Source: Symbiodinium natans (taxonomy: Eukaryota; Sar; Dinophyceae; Suessiales; Symbiodiniaceae). From it: a stretch of DNA of 64,000 nt. The notes under the pieces are model-generated. The model was not told the origin of the DNA and made no database searches. It worked only from the letters and a program-made list of their open reading frames with translations. Position 1 is the first letter of the stretch, and the number at the start of each line of letters is the position of its first letter. Where the stretch lies: assembly GCA_905221605.1 (NCBI GenBank), contig CAJNDS010002513.1, positions 1 to 64,000 on the forward strand, in the 5' to 3' direction. A program made the translations under genes and the position numbers. Of the stretch, positions 25,444-34,129 are shown one piece after another.

Positions 25444-27298
25444 GATGGGGGCGTCAGCTCGCAGAGTGACGTCTCCCAGCATAAACGATGAATTCGCGAA
25501 TCCTCGTCCGGTTTGCATCAGACCTTCAACACAAACGCAGGAGGGATCGCCAGCACGGTCTCCAGCCCCTTTGAGGCGCCCACCACCACCCGCGATTACG
25601 AAGACCACATCGGCGACCCTCGGAAGCAACACCGTCATCCGCAAACCTTCGGAATCATCGTCTGAGCACACACGTCTTCGACGGTGCCCTAATTACATGC
25701 ACCCAAGATGTTTGCTAATCCGCATCATTGTAAAATTGGTCACTCATCTTCTATCCCCTTACGCCGAAACTCAGTTCATCTCGTCCAGGCACTATCCCTT
25801 GCAACATCGGCCCTTTCACTTGGTTCAGTACCCCTCCTAGACGATGTAGCCCTTTCTTTTGCAGGAGGGACTTAATGGTGGCCAGCCATGCCCACAGAAG
25901 CTGTCTGACGAGGGCCGAGAGGACTTACTGGTGATCAGCCACGCCCCTCCACTCACAAGCAGTAACCTTCGTCATTGGTTGGTCTGCGCCCGTCAGGGAA
26001 CGCCCATAAGGCCAGCTGCTCGCAGTTGAAGCAGTAGCTGCGTCGCTCCCACTCATCTCACCCAGCGCCTTCTTTACGTACATGTCCTCGACGAATATAT
26101 CCCCTATCCGGAAAGTCCTATCCCAGGCTTGGCTCACGCGACGAAGCAGAGCCGCGGAGGACAGCGGGCCATGGCAATCCTAACCGCTGCATCACTCCAT
26201 GCGCTAGGGGCATGACTTTGCATGCGCCCTGCAGATCTATCCCTTGCCACGCCACCTCGTCCAACGACGTGAGGAGCCATCCCACGCACATCAGCAGACG
26301 TGACGCCGTTAATGGTGGCAGGCGTCTTCCTTCTTCTCGTCGTGGTTTCTCTCGTCCAAGTGCGTCGCAACGGCGGGCACCTACTCCCACTGATAGTCGC
26401 CGCTCTGGCCGCGAGGACTTATTGGTGATCAGCCATGCCTCCGCTGCCGTGCACGCTCCGTCTCGCAGCAACATTGTCTCCGCATTCTGCAGATTTGCCA
26501 TACACTGCGTTGTTATGTTCGTAGACATCGAACAGCCTCCCGTCCGGAACGTTGATCATCATGCATTGGCAGGCAGGCTCACGGCTAATCCTTCCCTCTA
26601 TCCCCCCGGCCACCGGTCGTCACGTAGATGTTCGTCAGCATTTTCCTTTGCCAGCTTCCGGTTCACATGCATAGTAACATGTACTCCCCCCCGCACACCG
26701 TATTCAGCCTCGACGTGTAATCCCTTCACTCGTGTCGTAATCTCCATGTAGTACTACGCATTTCTATCCACTCCCCCCGGCTCGCAGATACCGTGGTGAC
26801 ATAGACAATGTCATAGTTGTCCTTTCCCCCCTGTGCCGGTGGTCTTTGCATTGACGCATACATTTTCCTAGATATCGCAACTATCCCGTTTCTATACGAG
26901 CGAACTATCCGTAGACGAACTCAAACTCATAGAAAGCTCCCCCCGGCTTGTGGGCACCGCGTGGACATACACAACGTCACACATATCCCTCCGCCCCCCG
27001 GATGTCGACCAACAAAACCACACCTATGTCCTTTCTATCCCAGGCGTACTGCATTAAGATGTACAAGATTAACAATACGTCGTAGTCCTATCCCTATTCC
27101 GGAAGAGTCGGGCCTATCCCCTATACGTGTTCCTCATGCTCACAACGCTGCGAAATATCCCCTTGAGGTTGCCGTCCGCGAAGCTCACCATGCACCATAC
27201 TCCCTTTGCCTTTCTGAGACGAGGTCCGACTGCTGGGCGCCAAACGTCAAGACCGGCAACGGTGTATTTAGTACGCCTTGTATCCCATCCCGGGCCAG

Positions 27299-27746
27299 AA
27301 CAGTGAAGTAGAGGACGCGAAGCTCCGATGCCTGTATCCCTCGGGGTCGAAACAGTGAAGTAAGGGACGTGAAGCTCCGCTATCTGTATCCCTTCGGGAC
27401 CAAAACAGTGAAGTAAGGGACGTGAAGCTCCGCTATCTGTATCCCTTCGGGACCAAAACAGTGAAGTAAGGGACGTGAAGCTCCGCTATCTGTATCCCTT
27501 CGGGACCCAAAACAGTGAAGTAAGGGACGTGAAGCTCCGATCTGTATCCCTTCGGGACCAAAACAGTGAAGTAAGGGACGTGAAGCTCCGCTATCTGTAT
27601 CCCTTCGGGACCCAAAACAGTGAAGTAAGGGACGTGAAGCTCCGCTATCTGTGTCCCTTCGGGACCAAAACAGTGAAGTAAGGGACGTGAAGCTCCGCTA
27701 TCTGTATCCCTTCGGGACCAAAACAGTGAAGTAATGGACGTGAAGC
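27299..27746. repeat. tandem array, unit about 53 bp, 8 copies
   Basis: Each unit holds TGTATCCCTTCGGGAC, then AACAGTGAAGTAAGG, and ends GAAGCTCCG. Units are 51-54 bp, so no frame is kept through the array. Units are nearly identical, with small indels (one copy lacks CTA). Confidence 0.95.
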
Positions 27747-27775
27747 GCTGGTACTTCTATTCCTTCGGGAAGGTT

Positions 27776-28085
27776 TGAGCAGCAAAGATCTCCACTCTGT
27801 ATTCCCTGCAGGTATCACAGGCCCTCCACTCTGCAGTTCCTGCTTGAAGGATCCGGGCAGCAAATATCTCCAGTTCGTATCCCTGCAGACAGAGAAGCCC
27901 TCCACCCTGCACTCCCTGCGTGCTTGCAGGATCCGGCCAGCGAAGATCTCCACTCCGTATTCCCTGCAGGCAGAGAAGCCCTCCGCCCTGCGCTCCCTGC
28001 TTGCTTGCAGGATCCGGCCAGCGAAGATCTCCGCTCCGTATTCCCTTCAGATCCATGAGAAGCGTCGGGTAGCAAAGCCCCCCGC
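27776..28085. repeat. tandem array, unit about 80 bp, 4 copies
   Basis: Units share AAGATCTCCACTC, GTATTCCCTGCAG and AGGATCCGGCCAGC. The first and last copies are diverged. It lies directly next to the 53-bp array inside the retrotransposon. Confidence 0.9.
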
Positions 28086-28391
28086 GTGCCTTTCTGCAAC
28101 TCGATGACTTTTCCTGGTAGCTGTTGATGTTCCGGCTGCTTCGTGTTGGGCAGGCAGCGGCCCGCTATGACACTCCAACTGATATAGCCCCGGCGCACAG
28201 TCATCAAGTCGACGATGGCTATCACCACTATCCCTCCCCTTTGCGACGCCGTATCCGCCCTCCAACAGCTCCTGCGTGAAAGCGATGGAATGTCTTAGGT
28301 GTATTCCCGCCTTGGCTATTCTATTCCCTGACGTCTGCGTGGCAAATCCAAAATATCCCAGAATCAATCTGGCTATCCCTGCTGCACATGC

Positions 28392-28592
28392 TTGACTCGA
28401 TGGAACTCTCCTTGCTCCCAAACCTTGACTCGACGGCAATCCCTGCTGCCAAACTTTGACTCGATGGATATCCCTTGCTCCCAAATCCTGACTCGATGGA
28501 TTTCCCTTGCTGCCACATCCTGACTCGATGGATTTCCCTTGCTGCCACATCCTGACTCGATGGATTTCCCTTGCTCCCAAATCTTGACTCTA
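28392..28592. repeat. tandem array, unit 32 bp, about 6-7 copies
   Basis: Units begin GACTCGATGGATTTCCC and end in CCACATCCT or CCAAATCCT. The array is inside the retrotransposon. Because 32 is not divisible by 3, it does not encode a repeated peptide in one frame. Confidence 0.93.
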
Positions 28593-29019
28593 TGGCAATC
28601 ACACATTTTCCTTGCACATATACTCCCGACATGCAAATTCCGCCACAAATCGTACATGAGGAGCCCGCACTATCCCCCTGCAAGCAAGACTTGATGATAT
28701 CGCCACTCTTCTATCTTCGCCATCTTGTCCTTGTCATCCGTCCGCTCGTTTCGATATGCCATTCACTATCCAAGCCCCCATCTCCCTTGGCCACCCGAGC
28801 ACGTGTACATCACAATGTGCCTGCCGATGTGTCAATGTGCAGAACCGCGTCCGGGGCCAACCTCCCTGATAATCAAAGCAAACATTAGGCTCGTAGGGCA
28901 TTCGCCAGACCGCTCATTCCACGCCACTGCCACACACGCGTCATCATCTTCATCATGAGCATCTCATCTGTTCGAATCCTATGTATCTCCCCCCCGTGTC
29001 CCGGGCAAACCCCCCAATA

Positions 29020-29150
29020 AGCAGGACCTGAATCTATCCCGTTCGCTCATGCTTCGCTTCCACTCTATCGAGCTAACCCCCCAATCAGCAAGACCTGAAT
29101 CTATCCCGTCCGCTCAGGCTTCACTTTCACTCTATCCCGTCCGATCGCCA
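29020..29150. repeat. two tandem copies of a 67-bp unit
   Basis: Two copies sharing ACCTGAATCTATCCCGT and a CTTCACTTTCACTCTATC-like end, each containing TATCCC words, just downstream of ORF3 in sense direction. Confidence 0.8.
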
Positions 29151-29353
29151 AAACGACTCAGAGTACCTCGAGTCCGTCCGGTCATATCTTCGGGCGATCC
29201 AGGCTTATCGCAGAAGTGTCTAGGCTTCTCCCAGATGTGTCCCAGGCCTGTAAATTGACTATTCCGGCCATCCAGATGTATTCCGAAACTATCCACCGGC
29301 ATCCCAGAGACGTCGAAGGTTCCCGACGCCTCAGTTGCATCCCTTGTCTGTAA

Positions 29354-29932
29354 TCATCCTATTCCCGTGCGAGCTTCAAGCCACCACCAAGCGTACTGAC
29401 CGGGCTTCCGCGTCTCCCCGTTCTCAAACATCAATGCGCCGTTCGCCACGTCCGCCTGCATTCCCCGGAACATTCTGGGCCTGAATCTTGATCCAGCTCG
29501 CGCCTTCATTCCGTCGACGATTTCTCTCTCGTTGTTCACTGGTCTCCAGAGACTGGGATCTGATAGTTGTCGTCGATGTTGGTTATAACCCCTCTTGTGG
29601 TTCGGAGTTTTGCGACACTCATCCGCAGCATGGGATATAATACTCCTCGAAATCCCGCTCGAACCCCTATCCCGAGTTTTGGGATACCCCCCCGCAACAT
29701 TGGACGTACTCCTCAGCGAAGCCCTGCTCGAATCCCTATCCCAAGACACCCCCCGTTCGAGTTGGGCGAGCTGCGTGACGAAGTCCTCAGTGGAATCAAT
29801 TGTTTGCTGATCTCTGGGCGGGACGAGCGCTGCAATGAGGTCGCCCTCTGGATTAGGGTAAAAACGTTCCCTATCCCTGTTCGCGGCGCAGCGTTCTCTG
29901 ACATCTGTGTAGTCTATGTTCCTAGCGGACAC
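29354..29932 (-). CDS. retrotransposon ORF3, unknown
   Basis: 192 codons from a GTG. The same frame is open further upstream and overlaps the end of ORF2, where ORF2 stops at CCC-TGA and this frame is +1. It could therefore be expressed by a +1 frameshift rather than its own start. The product is basic and serine-rich with one HAADECRKTPNHKRG stretch, which might be a decayed metal-binding knuckle. I do not recognise a protease or integrase. It ends in a TGA directly after a GGAATA word. Confidence 0.55.
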   Translation of the reverse strand: MSARNIDYTDVRERCAANRDRERFYPNPEGDLIAALVPPRDQQTIDSTEDFVTQLAQLERGVSWDRDSSRASLRSTSNVAGGYPKTRDRGSSGISRSIISHAADECRKTPNHKRGYNQHRRQLSDPSLWRPVNNEREIVDGMKARAGSRFRPRMFRGMQADVANGALMFENGETRKPGQYAWWWLEARTGIG

Positions 29933-29951
29933 GGCATATTCCCGGGTAGCC

Positions 29952-30782
29952 TCAGGGTTGCGGCCCGCCCCTGGAAGAGAGATGCTGCGCCCAATCTTCC
30001 ATGTACTGGTAGTTTTGGTCCGCCCTCCACTCCTCTATTCTTTTCTTGATTCTATCATATAACCAAGAGTGTGTTTTACCCTCTGCCGGTCTCTTCCTCC
30101 AGGCCTCGATGTCATGGTTCAAGAACGAAAGGTGCCGCACCTTACTATGCAGGATATCCCCCAGTTGCTCATCGGACCATGTGCCTCGCCCCGTCGCTTC
30201 AACCCGCACGCGCACACTATCCCATTTGTCCATGAAAACGTCCAGACTATCCACCTCGCATTGACCTGAGTATTTCTCACACGCAGTACAAGACAAGGCC
30301 TCGTTCAACACCTCCTGCTCCCTATTGGGAGAAACGCTGTAAAATCTCACCACCATGCTTAGTAGCCTCATAGCCGACATTGTCTCTCGCCCAACCGTTC
30401 GCTTGAACATCTCCCCCTGCACTTTACTGGCCAGACTCGTTGATTTGATCATATTCCGCAGCCCTTCCCATAGCTTGTTTTCCAAAGCCGCATACTTCAA
30501 TGGTCTATCCAATTCGCTTTCACTCATATCCCTAACATGCAGAATCGTGGAGTATCCGTACTCCCCGTCGTAAATGTACGCGCTTTTCACCGCCCGGGCC
30601 ACTTCCCCAAGCCACGTGTGTAGATTCGCCGGATTGGGCTCCTCAGGAAGGATCATATCAAAGCACTGGTATACTATCCCTAGATACTCCCGTCGCCTCA
30701 ACTCAGGATCAACGCCACCATGACCGTCTCCACACTGTAGTGCCTGACGCATTCTACGCTGCTCTTCGCACGTCTTTTCCAC
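29952..30782 (-). CDS. gag: retrotransposon ORF2, copia-like Gag capsid domain
   Basis: 276 codons, helix-rich, with the layout of copia-type Gag proteins abundant in dinoflagellates. A capsid-like core runs from about residue 25, with blocks AALENKLWEGLRNMI (about 95), SAMRLLSMVVRFYSVSP (about 140) and LDVFMDKWDSVRVRVEA (about 185). A C-terminal LHSKVRHLSFLNHDIEAW segment follows. The frame is the same as ORF1, from which it is separated by one TGA (30792-30794) and four codons; the apparent start is GTG. It is therefore probably the C-terminal half of one Gag protein, made by stop readthrough or interrupted by a nonsense mutation. It forms the virus-like particle core in this element class. 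Confidence 0.75.
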   Translation of the reverse strand: MEKTCEEQRRMRQALQCGDGHGGVDPELRRREYLGIVYQCFDMILPEEPNPANLHTWLGEVARAVKSAYIYDGEYGYSTILHVRDMSESELDRPLKYAALENKLWEGLRNMIKSTSLASKVQGEMFKRTVGRETMSAMRLLSMVVRFYSVSPNREQEVLNEALSCTACEKYSGQCEVDSLDVFMDKWDSVRVRVEATGRGTWSDEQLGDILHSKVRHLSFLNHDIEAWRKRPAEGKTHSWLYDRIKKRIEEWRADQNYQYMEDWAQHLSSRGGPQP

Positions 30783-30791
30783 TTCAGCTAC

Positions 30792-33266
30792 TCAAAACCG
30801 CATTGCGCTCATCTCCGCCTCGATGTTGTTCCGTTTTGTTGCCGCATCTATCCGTTCAGTGAGCTCCGTGATGAGACCCTCCTGCGTCTCCTGCATGGTC
30901 CTGAGCCGCGCGTTCTCGTTCTCGAGCTGTTCGATTCTTCTCTGCGTTTGGGTTTTATACTCCCTCCATTCGCCCTTGTCCGCCGCATTCTCGTTTTGCA
31001 TCTTCGCTATCGATTCACGCATCTCCTGAACCATGACTTCCAACTCTTTGATCCTCACGGATGCAACGAATGTTTTTGCATCCCTCGCCTGCTGATCCCG
31101 CACACGCCGAAGCATCTTGGCCATCTCCGCGACATTTGCCTCTATTCCATCTATCCTCCCAGCGATCCTGACACATGCGCTCCGCGCCCCATCGTCAGCG
31201 CAAGTGTTGTCAGGTCTATCAGCGCTCCTCGCGATATTCCAGCGGTCCCGATTACTGCATTCTACCACGCGTAACCTATCCCTCAGCTGCTTGTTCTCGT
31301 CCATGATTTCCGCATGTTCCTTGCCTATCTTCTCAATCAGCTTTTCCATGGCATCAACTCTCCCCTTCACGGTGCCTACATCACCCGTCATCACATTGAT
31401 ACTCTCACGAATCTGTTGCAGAGGCTCCGCGATGTTCCTCGACATTGATAAATCCATCGTCCCTTTCATTCGCTTGAGCTCGTCCACGACATACCTCACT
31501 CGAAAACTCATCAATTCAACGCTTTTCGCTATCCCTTTAAATTCGCCCCGCTCAACATGATTGACGCCTTTGCTTGCCTCACCGTGCTCTCGGCCCAATG
31601 ACTCCACAGCCTTTGCCAACTCCTCCCTAATCCAGCTCCGTAGATCCCGAATGCTATCATCCAATCTTCGTTGAACGTTGCGCTCCACATCAATCATCTC
31701 GGCGCGTTGTGTAATGGACTTATCTTCGACCTCATCCAGTCTATCGTTGATCCTCCTGAGCCCGTCCCGAATCTCATCATTCATCTCTGTGGCCGCATTC
31801 CTGATGTCAATAGTCACTCCCTCTATCGCATCGACTCTGCCCTCACATCCTTCATATTCCGATATTCCATTTCCCCTTGCGGCGGCATCATGTGATATCC
31901 CGTTCGGGGGTTGCGGGGGAGGGGTACTTATCGTATATTCCATCTTCTGGGCCCTCGTCCCAGCATCAATCTTTGGTGACCTTGCTATGTCCGAAGATCC
32001 TTGGCTGATGTCTCCTATTCTCCCATTTAGCGGCGCGTTCCCATTCAGTCTATCCAACACTATCCCAACGTCGACTGCACCACCTTCTGGACCGGCCGAA
32101 TCTCTCGTCCTATTCCCTGTCCCCTGGCGTTGTTCCACTCTTCGACCCTCAAGAAATGCCAACATCACGTCACTGCTGTGGTCGATGCTATTCCACCCAA
32201 TGCTCAATCCTGCGTTCCTCGCTCCGAGCTCTATCCCCTTTGCGCCACCCATACTCCCCAGCCCTATCCCATCGCCACCACTTCGATCATTGCCCCACTC
32301 GTCCACATTAGCGATGGTCTGCTCCTTCTTCTTCGGCCCGTCAAGTCGTCCCGAGACCTCTCTGAGCTCTCCAGTGATTTTTGGGCCAGGTCGTCCCGAG
32401 ACCTCTCTGGTCTTTCCAGGGATTTTTGGGCCAGGTCGTCCCGAGACCTCTCTGGACTCTTGAGGGAAGTTTGAGCCAGGTCGTCCCGAGACCTCTCTGG
32501 GCTCTTGAGGGAATTTTGGGCCAGGTCGTCCCGAGACCTCTCTGGACTCTTGAGGGAAGTTTGAGCCAGGTCGTCCCGAGACCTCTCTGGGCTCTCCAGG
32601 GATTTTTGGGCCATGTTGTTCCGAGTCTATCCCCACCCTCATGATCCTTTCAACGCGTTCATCTCGCATATCTCCCAGCTCCGCCGCCGCATCACTTCTA
32701 CGAATATCCCCATGAACTCGCGCATCGTGTCCATCAAGACCTTGAGGATCCTTCACCCATCGATCGGCGCAACTATCCCCATGAACTCGCGCACCTATCC
32801 CAAGAGTATCCCGATCTCCGCCGTCTCCATCAGGACCAAAAGGATCCCATCTATCAACTCCATTGTTTGCTATCCCAACATCATCCGATCTCCGAGCATA
32901 TCCCAAGTCGCTCCGTCCATGATGCGATTCCTCCAGGCAGCCGTCTCCGGCTAACATATCTTCCTCGACAACCCCGCCAAAAACACTCGAAGGCCCTGAT
33001 ATCCCATCATCCGCCCTAGGAGTCGTTCCATCTGAAAGGCTCAGATCCCATGGTCCTCCTCGTTCCTGACTATCCCCAATGCCTGACAAGTCAAACGCTT
33101 TGTCGTCCCCGCTCGCATTCTTCCCAAGTCCATCTCCATCTCCAGCGCACCCATCGTACATTCCGTTCCCTATTCCTGCGGGGGTGCGTCCACTCCCCAC
33201 ATGTCTATCCCGACCCAAATCCATATATCCCTCTCGTGCCCGCTCGTCGTTCCACATGTCCGTCAT
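30792..33266 (-). CDS. retrotransposon ORF1, 824-residue coiled-coil Gag-like protein
   Basis: ATG at 33266, TGA at 30792, starting 64 bases inside the 5' LTR. Residues 1-220 are acidic and glycine/aspartate-rich. Residues about 215-315 are six copies of a 15-residue repeat with core REVSGRPG. Residues about 480-820 are predicted long coiled coils (for example MEKLIEKIGKEHAEIM and MQETQEGLITELTERID). It probably is a structural N-terminal Gag extension. Many GGGATA words occur in all three frames (giving GI, GD or WD), so the DNA word is not explained by a repeated dipeptide. Confidence 0.8.
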   Translation of the reverse strand: MTDMWNDERAREGYMDLGRDRHVGSGRTPAGIGNGMYDGCAGDGDGLGKNASGDDKAFDLSGIGDSQERGGPWDLSLSDGTTPRADDGISGPSSVFGGVVEEDMLAGDGCLEESHHGRSDLGYARRSDDVGIANNGVDRWDPFGPDGDGGDRDTLGIGARVHGDSCADRWVKDPQGLDGHDARVHGDIRRSDAAAELGDMRDERVERIMRVGIDSEQHGPKIPGEPREVSGRPGSNFPQESREVSGRPGPKFPQEPREVSGRPGSNFPQESREVSGRPGPKIPGKTREVSGRPGPKITGELREVSGRLDGPKKKEQTIANVDEWGNDRSGGDGIGLGSMGGAKGIELGARNAGLSIGWNSIDHSSDVMLAFLEGRRVEQRQGTGNRTRDSAGPEGGAVDVGIVLDRLNGNAPLNGRIGDISQGSSDIARSPKIDAGTRAQKMEYTISTPPPQPPNGISHDAAARGNGISEYEGCEGRVDAIEGVTIDIRNAATEMNDEIRDGLRRINDRLDEVEDKSITQRAEMIDVERNVQRRLDDSIRDLRSWIREELAKAVESLGREHGEASKGVNHVERGEFKGIAKSVELMSFRVRYVVDELKRMKGTMDLSMSRNIAEPLQQIRESINVMTGDVGTVKGRVDAMEKLIEKIGKEHAEIMDENKQLRDRLRVVECSNRDRWNIARSADRPDNTCADDGARSACVRIAGRIDGIEANVAEMAKMLRRVRDQQARDAKTFVASVRIKELEVMVQEMRESIAKMQNENAADKGEWREYKTQTQRRIEQLENENARLRTMQETQEGLITELTERIDAATKRNNIEAEMSAMRF
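32345..32625. repeat. in-frame tandem repeat, 45-bp unit, 6 copies
   Basis: Each unit contains CCAGGTCGTCCCGAGACCTC and encodes 15 residues around REVSGRPGP on the minus strand. The only array in the element whose unit keeps frame; it sits inside ORF1. Confidence 0.93.
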
Positions 33267-33284
33267 GACGTTGAACTATCCTCG

Positions 33285-33330
33285 CCTCGCCTTCGGCTCA
33301 GTCGGTACAGAAACTACAAGGCTCTTAACC
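33285..33330 (-). other. primer-binding region resembling the 5' half of tRNA-Lys(CUU)
   Basis: Directly next to the 5' LTR, the plus strand reads GGCTCTTAACC, which folds as an anticodon stem-loop with C-U-[CUU]-A-A loop. 30 bases to the left is GCTCAGTCGGTA, a classical D-arm. The minus (sense) strand is thus complementary to the 5' half of a lysine tRNA. Drosophila copia is known to prime from an internal tRNA fragment; the same is inferred here. The stretch between the D-arm and the anticodon arm fits a tRNA only loosely. Confidence 0.55.
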
Positions 33331-34121
33331 TGTGCGAAGTGTCCAAATCAAGGAAAACTTGCGCGTCGAAGAACTGAAAAACTGTGTCCACTATTCCGGC
33401 TGATCAGACCCAAGTAGACAAGGAAGTTGGTTATATACAGTTGTAAGGTGTAATGTTGCTCCAGAAGTAGCAGTATCCCTGCCAACGGGGAACTCAAGGT
33501 AGCTAGCCTATCGTTCCAAGCCACTCCCGACGTTAACTATCGGAAGGATCCCCAGAGTTGCTATCTCCAGGGGGTGGTAACCTATCGTTCAAGATGTATC
33601 CACTAGCCGTCCGGCTGCGTGTTGTACACCTATCCCAATATTCACCTGAACAGCCACCTGCTCTCAGTATCCTCCGGCCTCCGGCTATGAGTTGTAAAGA
33701 GAACAAATAACTATCCCAAAGGTTAGGGAAGGACCTATCCCTCGTCAACGCCCGATCCTTTTAGCTCCTCTGGCCTCCGGCTGCGAGTTGGCTAATCAGA
33801 TCCACAACGTACAGGGACACTATCCACGGGGGCGAAAACTGTACAGGCGGGGCGCAGCTACACGTACGAAGTCAAGAAACAAACAAAAGAGAAAGGTGAA
33901 TGAATGTACAGTGTGCTTATGTTGCTGTCTTGTTGCCCTGTAAGCCCAGACAGCAACAGCACACGAAATTCTATCCAGGCCCCTCCATCTATCCCAAGGC
34001 TCAGTGCGCTATACCGGCTCGTCCGCGAGGAGGTCGACATCTATCCCGGAGCAAACCCGAAATCAACTGACATCAAAACAATTGCTCCCCCGAAAGTACC
34101 TGAAAGACGTGGTGCGAAACA
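33331..34121 (-). repeat. LTR (5' LTR in element orientation)
   Basis: 791 bp with TG...CA ends; only 34013 differs from the other LTR. It is followed by CAAGA. Confidence 0.95.
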
Positions 34122-34126
34122 CAAGA
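34122..34126. repeat. target-site duplication CAAGA, right copy
   Basis: Matches 24640-24644 at the other end of the element. Confidence 0.93.
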
Positions 34127-34129
34127 CGA

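Larger units (their letters stand above)
25436..29353 (-). other. 3' internal region of the retrotransposon, no recognisable pol
   Basis: The length (3.9 kb) is what a copia-type pol would occupy. The minus strand shows only broken coding-like patches, for example at about 26419-26613 (RISREPACQCMMINVPDG), 26118-26528 and 25925-26137. Several end at the TAG contained in GGGATAG. No DTG/DSG protease, zinc-binding integrase, YVDD or RNase H signature was convincing. A 23-base motif (plus strand ACTTAYTGGTG, then CAGCCAYGCC) occurs three times (about 25870, 25923, 26415). Confidence 0.6.
24645..34121 (-). mobile_element. complete LTR retrotransposon with copia-like Gag, 9477 bp, minus orientation
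   Basis: Bounded by two 791-bp direct repeats with TG...CA ends and a CAAGA duplication. Coding frames, primer-binding-like region (next to the right LTR) and a short purine run next to the left LTR all indicate transcription on the minus strand. Internal order in sense direction: primer-binding region, ORF1, ORF2 (Gag capsid-like), ORF3, then about 3.9 kb (29353 to 25436) with tandem repeats and no recognisable protease, integrase, reverse transcriptase or RNase H. I see one LTR difference (25327 T versus 34013 A), so insertion is recent. It is either a non-autonomous element that uses another element's Pol, or its Pol is too diverged or decayed to see. Confidence 0.93.

Noticed and set aside
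26070-26110. FVEDMYV on the sense strand as a reverse transcriptase YVDD-like box
   Set aside because: No supporting RT blocks before or after it; the similarity is too short.
26212-26751. 179-codon plus-strand frame inside the retrotransposon
   Set aside because: Antisense to the element; arginine/serine/proline-rich as expected for the complement of this DNA.
27299-28592. CRISPR-like repeats
   Set aside because: Units are contiguous tandem copies without unique spacers, inside a eukaryotic retrotransposon.
28790-28860. HIDTSAG as a protease active-site motif
   Set aside because: The surrounding frame is broken by stops on both sides and lacks the second half of an aspartic protease.
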